DNA from: Diacronema lutheri
Taxonomy: Eukaryota; Haptophyta; Pavlovophyceae; Pavlovales; Pavlovaceae
Length of the DNA stretch: 64,000 bases
Assembly: GCA_019448385.1 (NCBI GenBank)
Contig: JAGTXO010000008.1
Coordinates: forward strand, 620,001-684,000
Direction: 5' to 3'
The notes under the pieces were generated by a model. The model was not told where the DNA came from and made no database searches. It worked only from the letters and a program-made list of their open reading frames with translations. Shown here piece after piece: positions 58,542-64,000 of this stretch (position 1 is the stretch's first letter; the number at the start of each line of letters is the position of its first letter). The translations under genes were made by a program, and so were the position numbers.

Positions 58542-59660
58542 TCACGCCTCGCTCGCGGCAGCCGCTGCGGTGTTTGTGATCCGACCGTCGACGCTCGCCA
58601 TCACGGCGTGCGTGAGCACGACCTTCTCGCGCACTGCGCCCTCCTTCGCCAGCTCCGCCTGGAAAGCCTTGTACTGCTCGGCCAGCGCGGCGCGCATCAG
58701 CACGGGCATGAGCGGGATGTGCTCCGAATCGACCAGCACCTTGCATCGGCGGAAGCATTCAAAGCCATCCTTGCCGCCTGGCAAGCGGCGCGCGCGCGCG
58801 CCGAGCACGGGGCCACGTCAACCGGCGCGGCGCGGCGCGGCGTTGCATTGCGTTGCATGGCGCGGCGCGGCGCGGCGTTGCGGCGCGCACTGCGCAGGTA
58901 GTTTTTCGTAAGGACCTTGTAGACTCGGCCGCTCAGCTCGAGCGGCTCGCCGTTCACACGGAGCGACGAGACGTCGACACGCGAGCCCGCCGGCTTGGCG
59001 CCGTCAAAGGCAAAACGCACGCCCGACACGGCGAGGAAGCGCCCTTCGAGTTTGGGCCACATCGACACGCCGTTCTCGAGGGCGGCGAGCAGCTCCTGCC
59101 CCGAGAGCGCCAGGACGCACAGCTCGTCGAGCATGGGCAGCAGCACACTCAAGTCTCGCACACGGAAAAGTCCGGGGGGCAGCACGTCGTCCTGCGGTGC
59201 GGTGGCGGCGGCCGCGCCACGGCGCAGCGCACGCGCGTCAGCCACTTTGCCGTCACGCGCGCGCGCGGCGGCGGGCTGTGCCGCCCACTCGTACGGCGCG
59301 CACCGCGCGTAGCGTTCCGGCGTTGAGCAGGACGACCTCGGCGGCGGGCGCCGCGCGCCTGAGCAGGTCGACGACGAAATTGGAGCCGTTGGTCTCCTGC
59401 GTGCGAATCTGCGCGAACCGGAAATCAAGCGCGACGCCCAGCTCGCCGATCACGATCTCGAGCGTCTTGGTCAGCTCGCGCCCGCACTCTGCGACCATCG
59501 CTGCAGCCTCCGGGTCCTCCGGAACCTCCGAAGTAACGTACACGGCCTCCCACTCAACCGTGCAGCGTGCGCGCCGCGTGCCCACACCGACGGGCGCCGT
59601 CGCGTCCTCCTCACCCGCCGGAGCGTCCGCGTCCGTTGCGCCCTCGGTGACGCGCGCAGT

Positions 59661-59692
<32 letters not shown>

Positions 59693-60899
59693 GCGTGATT
59701 GTCACCTTTGAGAGCTCGCGGAAGTCCGTGCCGGACTTGATGATCGGAACGCCATTCACGCGCTCGCGGAACGGATCGTGGTCGTGCCCGCCGAGCACCA
59801 GGTCAAGGCCGGGGCACTGCTCTGCCAATCGCCGGTCGTTTGGCATGCGCGAGTGCGTGAGCGCGATGACGAGCTCGCAACCCTTCTCCGAGCGCAGCCG
59901 TGGCTCGAGCTCCCGTGCAACGGCCACGTAGTCCGTGTAGCGCAGCTGCGACCGGTCGATGCTCGCGAGCGTCGCGAGCCACTCCTCCTCAATCAGCCCG
60001 ATGAGGCCGATGCGCACGCCCGCGTGCTCGATAACGAGCGTGCGGCGCGCGCCGGCGAGCTGCTCGCCGAGCGCGAGGTCTTCGACGTTGCTCAGCACGA
60101 AGGGGAAGTTGGATGCGGCCATCGCGGCGACGGTGTGCTCGAGGCCGTGATCAAAGTCGTGGTTGCCCAACACCGACGCCTTGATCCCCATCTTGTTGAA
60201 GAAGGGCACCATGTGCATCCCATGCGTCTCGGTTGACAGGAGCGATGGCGCGAGGAAGTCGCCCGAGAAGATGACGCATGGGTCGGCGGGCGCGTAACGG
60301 CCGAGGAGCGTGAGAAAGCGCGAGACGCCGCCCACGGGCTCTCTCGCGCGCGCGTCGATCTCGTACACGTCGTTGAAATGCAGGATCGTCAGCGTGCGCG
60401 CGCCCGCCGTCGCCCCGGGCGCGCGCCCCTCCGGCGCGGCGGACGCCGGAGCGCACGCAGGCGTGGGCGGCGGCGCGGGCGCAGGCGCGGACCTCGGCGC
60501 GGACTTCGCGGTCGGCTCGCCGGTGAACAGCTGCGACGGCGCGCTCGGCGCCGGCCGGTGCACCGGAGTCGTCGCTGGCGCCGGCGCCGGAGCCGTCGCT
60601 GGCGCCGCCGCCGGCTGCGCCGCCGCCCGCTGCTCCGCCACCGGCTGCTCCGCTTCGGCGGGTGGCCGCTCGACCGCTGGCTGCACCGCCTTGATGGGCG
60701 GCTGCTGGGCTGCGGGCGGCTGCTCGGCTGAGGGCGCCAGCCGTGTGACCGTCGCGGCGTGCGTGCGCGTGTCGCTCGTCGGCTGCTCGGCCGCCTTGAG
60801 GGGCGGCGACGCTGCCGCACTATTCGGATAGGGCGTATCGCCGCTCGGCTGCGCTCGCTCGGGCTCAACAGGCCTCCGTCGCGAACATGCGAGCCCCAT
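58542..60899 (-). CDS. 5'-nucleotidase-family metallophosphoesterase with N-terminal acylation motif (3 exons)
   Basis: Exons 59304-60899, 58891-59191 and 58542-58777 give 710 aa with exact phases. MGLACSRRRP at the start fits N-myristoylation (Gly2, Ser6) plus a palmitoylatable Cys5; there is no signal peptide. A Pro/Ala-rich linker (~170 residues) follows. The catalytic domain has the calcineurin-like metal motifs: ILHFNDVYEID (DxH/N type), FSGDFLAPS, GNHDFDHG, ALTHSRMPND and GGHDHDPF. The C-terminal nucleotide-binding domain shows NFVVDLLRRA, NAGTLRADD, and NYLRSGKDGFECFRRCKVLV with the FxxGxDGF-type loop. The domain order is that of 5'-nucleotidase/UshA. Usually these are secreted or GPI-linked, so a cytosolic-face membrane anchor is unusual. 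Confidence 0.85.
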
Positions 60900-61222
60900 C
60901 ACGCCAAAACGGCCGCCTGTGGACGAACACGAGCGCTCGACGTGCCCCTTCTGCCGCCGCGCCTTTTTGTAAAAACGATAAACGTAACGACCGAGCTCTT
61001 TTTTAAAAAAATTATAAGAGGCGAAGTTGCTCGGAACCAGCAGCTGCACGACGAGGTGCAGTGGAGCGTCGCGAGCTTCGAAGTGCCACTCTGAAGTCCT
61101 CCAAGCTCGCCGCTTTCGTGTGCGCGTGCTTCGCCGTGCCGTGAGGCGCGACACTAAGCGAACACGGGAGCAGCACGAGCACGGCAGCAGCGCGATCACG
61201 GGAGCAGCGCGAGCACGGGAGC
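60900..61222. promoter_or_regulatory. Divergent promoter with AT-rich core
   Basis: 323 bases between the phosphoesterase ATG (minus) and the SHOCT-ended gene (plus). An A/T-rich core at 60965-61016 (CTTTTTTAAAAAAATTATAA) stands out from the GC-rich flanks, and tandem GGGAGCAGCGCGAGCAC units occur at 61165-61222. No further gene seen. Confidence 0.5.
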
Positions 61223-62014
61223 ATGATTGGGCAGTCGGGAGCGGCCGGCCCGTCCCGCCTCGGCCCGCTCATCCTTCCCGACGTTCCGGCTGAGCACGAG
61301 TCACACGAAGCATGGACGTCGATCCGCAGCTCCTTCCAGGCGATCACAAAGCACCTTGACGAGGTCGCAAAGCAGTGGGACCTGCTCACGATGACGGTGC
61401 GCATCTCGTCCAAGCCGAAGACGACGGTGCTCGGCGGCAAGGTGGGCGGTGACGAGCCGATACTCATGCTCAGCCGCCCGTCGGACGTGACGAGCGCATC
61501 TTTTTTGACCGACCGCTCACACAGCTCGCGCCTCACGGACGACGTGGCGCAGCTCGACGGTTGGGAGGAGGTTGAGGAGGAGACGGTCGACGTGGAGGGC
61601 GATGGCGGCGCGCCGGCGTCGGACGAGCCGGAGCGCGCGTCCGATAGCGGCGCCGCGGACGCCCACGAGCGTCGGCGGCGCAAGATGAAGCACGCGCTCA
61701 AGCTCGCGGGCAAGATGGCCGTGAGCCGCGCGGCCGCCCGTCTCATGCCGCAGCCGGCTGACGTCGGACCGCTCATTACGCACGCGCCCTCGCGCACCGA
61801 GGAGCGTGCGCTGCCTTTCTCGCAGGCGCCTGCGCCGGACGCGGTCGCCGACGCGGGCGGCGCCGAGCGCGCGGCCGAGGCTGACGGTGCGCACGTGCTC
61901 GCTGGCATGACGATCGTGAAGCTGTGCATGCTGCGTGCGGACGGGCTCTTCGACGAGGACGAGTTTGAACGGATCAAGAGCGCGCTGCTCGAGCTGCGCC
62001 TCGCGGAGAGGTGA
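61223..62014 (+). CDS. Hypothetical protein with SHOCT-like C-terminus
   Basis: 263 aa, single exon. The first part reads SSFQAITKHLDEVAKQWDLL then TMTVRISSKPKTTVLGG. The middle is acidic (EEVEEETVDVEGDG), then a basic helix (RRRRKMKHALKLAGKMAVSR). The C-terminal KLCMLRADGLFDEDEFERIK resembles the SHOCT motif (L..LrdqGiiteeEFe.kK..LL), often found at the ends of proteins for oligomerisation. Function unknown. It converges on WRNIP1 with 66 bases between stops. Confidence 0.6.
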   Translation: MIGQSGAAGPSRLGPLILPDVPAEHESHEAWTSIRSSFQAITKHLDEVAKQWDLLTMTVRISSKPKTTVLGGKVGGDEPILMLSRPSDVTSASFLTDRSHSSRLTDDVAQLDGWEEVEEETVDVEGDGGAPASDEPERASDSGAADAHERRRRKMKHALKLAGKMAVSRAAARLMPQPADVGPLITHAPSRTEERALPFSQAPAPDAVADAGGAERAAEADGAHVLAGMTIVKLCMLRADGLFDEDEFERIKSALLELRLAER

Positions 62015-62080
62015 CCAGTCAGGGGTTGCGCCCATTGCAGCGCCGCGCGCTTGACGACAGCAGGCGTCAATCAACCCAAT

Positions 62081-63233
62081 TCAGTCAGCCTGGCAATCAG
62101 AGTGGTCAAGCCTCGGCGGCTGCTGCGGCGTCGCGAGCTCGCCGAGCACCGGCCCATCCGCCTGCCGCGCGAAGGCCCCATCGCCCCGCCCATGCGGCGC
62201 CACGCCCTTCGGCGCCACGCCCTCCTCCACGGCCATCGCCGCGGCAGCTCGATGGCGGAGCGGCAGCGGACACGGCGGCTCTGCGTCCTCAAAGTCGCGC
62301 GGGTCGAAGAACCGCCTGCCAGCCATCTCAGCCGGCAAGAAGCCCTGCGCACAGCCGCGGCTGTAACCATTGGCCGGGTTGTACACGTACCCACGCGAGT
62401 AGTCCAGATCCCGCATCAGCCGCGTGGGCGCGTTGCGGATGTGCAGCGGCACGGCGTGGTGCGGCTCGCGCTGCGCGGCGAGCATCGCCCCGTTCCACGC
62501 GCGGTACACGGCGCAGCTCTTCGCAGCGCACGCGAGGAACGTGGCGGCCTGCGCGATCGCGACGCCGGCCTCGGGCATTCCAATTGCCGCGACGGCCTGG
62601 TCCGCCGCGATCGCCTGCGGCAGCGCGCGCTCGTCAGCAAGGCCCACGTCCTCCGCGGCAAAGCGAATGAGACGCCGCGTGACGTAACGCGGCTCCTCGC
62701 CCGCGCTCAGCATGCGCGCGATGTAATATAACGAGGCGTCGACGTCGCCGCCACGTAGCGACTTGTGCATTGCCGAGATCAGGTCGTAATGACCGTCACC
62801 ATCGCGGTCGTACAACGCGCGCGCCTGCATCGCGCGCTGCACGTCCGCTCGTCGGATCATGCGCGCGCGCAGGGGCTGGACGGACGCAGCACCGAGCGGC
62901 GTGCCGGCGTCGTCCGGCACCTTGCGCGCGTCGGCCTCGCCGCCGTCGGTCGCGCTCGCGCCCGCCGCGGCGAGCTCGAGCGCGTTGAGCGCGACGCGCG
63001 CGTCGCCATCAGCGGCGAGCGCGAGCGCGCGCAAGGTTTCGTCCTCCGCGTCGACTCCAGCGATGGCCGTGTCCGTGTCGAGCGCGCGGCGGAGTGTGGC
63101 GACAAGCGCGTCGGTCGCGAGCTTTGCGAAGACGAGGAGGCGGCAGCGCGAGAGGATCGCGTTGTTGACTGAAAAGGACGGGTTCTCAGTCGTCGCTGAG
63201 TGTGTGGGTGGTGGGTGTGGGTGGTGGGTGTGT

Positions 63234-63264
<31 letters not shown>

Positions 63265-63999
63265 GGGGGGGGAGGGGGGGGGGGGTTTGGGCAGGGGTAG
63301 GTTGGGCGGGGGTGGGTTGGGTGGGGGTGGGTGGGGCAGGCGCGCGTGTGGGGGACCGGCGGCGGAAGGGCGCGCATGGCTCGCGCGGGGCGGCACTTTG
63401 CACCTCCGATGAGCGTGACGATGCCCTTCTCCACGTCGGCAAGCAGAGCGTCTTGCTGCGTCTTTGAAAAGCGGTGGATCTCATCTACGAAGAGGATTGT
63501 GCGTTGATGGCCTGTGTGTGTGGGGAGGGGGGGGGGGGGGAGGGAGCCCATAAGGGGCTTGGCGATGCGCGGCAAGCGGACGGCATGCCCAACGCGGGGG
63601 AGCAAAGGGCGGCAGGCGGCCACGCGCCGACGCGCGCGGCGCACAGAGTTTGAGCGCACTTGCAGCCCTTGCGATCTCCGAGCGCACCGCCTCGACGTTC
63701 GCCTTGGCGGCCGAGATGGCCCGGAAGGCGCAGCGCGTGCGGCAAGAGAGCACGTGCGCAAAGCTCGTCTTGCCTGTGGCGCGTTTTCGTGGCGCGGCGG
63801 GCGGACGCGCGGGCGCGAGAGCGCGTCGGCCCGCGGCTGGTCGGAGCGACGTTCACGCAGCGGCTCCAACAGACGCACCGCAGCCTGGCGGGCCCCAGAG
63901 CAGGAGGGAGGGCAGCTCGTCCGCCTCAATCGCCTTGAGCACCAGCTCGTTGAGCGCCTCGCGCTGCCCGACGAGCTCGTCGAGGTTGCGCGGCCGCAT
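62081..63999 (-). CDS. WRNIP1: WRNIP1/RarA (MgsA) AAA+ ATPase, 5' end beyond the window
   Basis: Replication-fork AAA+ ATPase that interacts with WRN/RecQ helicases. Four exons are seen: 63879-edge, 63660-63773, 63404-63511 and 62081-63195 (485 aa from the first Met visible; phases close). [20 protein letters not shown] is the typical start region, but in homologues PLAERMRP precedes it, so the true start probably lies to the right of 64000. Walker A GPPGCGKTS is split by intron 1. Walker B reads [20 protein letters not shown]. Sensor-1 region is [17 protein letters not shown]. The tetramer domain has [39 protein letters not shown] and [17 protein letters not shown]. Homologues often carry an N-terminal UBZ finger, not visible here. 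Introns 2 and 3 hold G-rich tracts. Confidence 0.93.
63205..63340. repeat. GT-rich / poly-G / GGGTTGGGT tract in WRNIP1 intron 3
   Basis: (GT)n, a G run at 63248-63272 and GGGTGGGTTGGG-type repeats fill intron 63196-63403. The transcript strand is the CA/C-rich complement, giving a long pyrimidine tract before the acceptor. Confidence 0.9.
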
Positions 64000-64000
64000 G

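Overview
The window is nuclear DNA of a eukaryote with very high GC content. It has short spliceosomal introns and tightly packed genes. I annotate about 33 protein-coding loci on both strands, many separated by only 30-200 bases. The gene content (clathrin heavy chain, ATG8, TFIIH p52, PARP, U3-55K/RRP9, reticulon, selenoprotein T, sialyltransferase, a Cys-loop-type channel) together with the GC bias, GC-AG introns and poly-G/C introns fits a unicellular alga. A haptophyte is my best guess; this is inference and no marker in the window proves it. I saw no CRISPR array, operon, rRNA or retrovirus-like element.

Layout. 0-13 kb: a proline-rich membrane protein (-), a reticulon-like protein (+), a palindromic repeat element (3.05-3.81 kb), a secreted unknown (+), a GT29 sialyltransferase (-), an RPA-interacting-protein-like gene (+), RRP9/U3-55K (-, 4 exons), a sulfotransferase-like protein (+) and a pentameric ligand-gated channel (+). 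13-23 kb: an ADAM-like membrane metalloprotease (-, 3 exons), an ARM/IQ protein (-), a small membrane protein (-), selenoprotein T with an in-frame UGA and a visible SECIS hairpin (-), a polytopic unknown (+) and a NYN-domain gene (+, frame-disrupted). 23-30 kb: a polytopic membrane protein (-), galactokinase with a C-terminal membrane anchor (+), and a conserved-looking unknown (-). 30-42 kb: clathrin heavy chain in 15 exons (-, 1706 aa), divergent from a SulP/SLC26 transporter (+). 41.7-50 kb: fatty-acid-hydroxylase family (-), flavin amine oxidase (+), 6-phosphogluconate dehydrogenase (+), ATG8 (-), TFIIH p52 (+). 50-64 kb: an Ala/Pro-rich protein, a damaged RRM gene, a RidA-family protein, membrane and hypothetical proteins, a PARP1-like protein (-), a tail-anchored protein, a 5'-nucleotidase-family phosphoesterase (-), a SHOCT-ended protein (+) and a WRNIP1/RarA AAA+ ATPase cut by the right edge (-).

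The genes form no single pathway. Loose themes are the secretory/endomembrane system (reticulon, clathrin, SelT, sialyl- and sulfotransferases, ATG8), genome maintenance and RNA biogenesis (PARP, WRNIP1, TFIIH p52, RPA-interacting protein, RRP9), and sugar metabolism (galactokinase, 6PGDH). Intron boundaries were worked out by hand from splice signals, reading phase and family alignment. Where phases close exactly they should be right to within a base or two.
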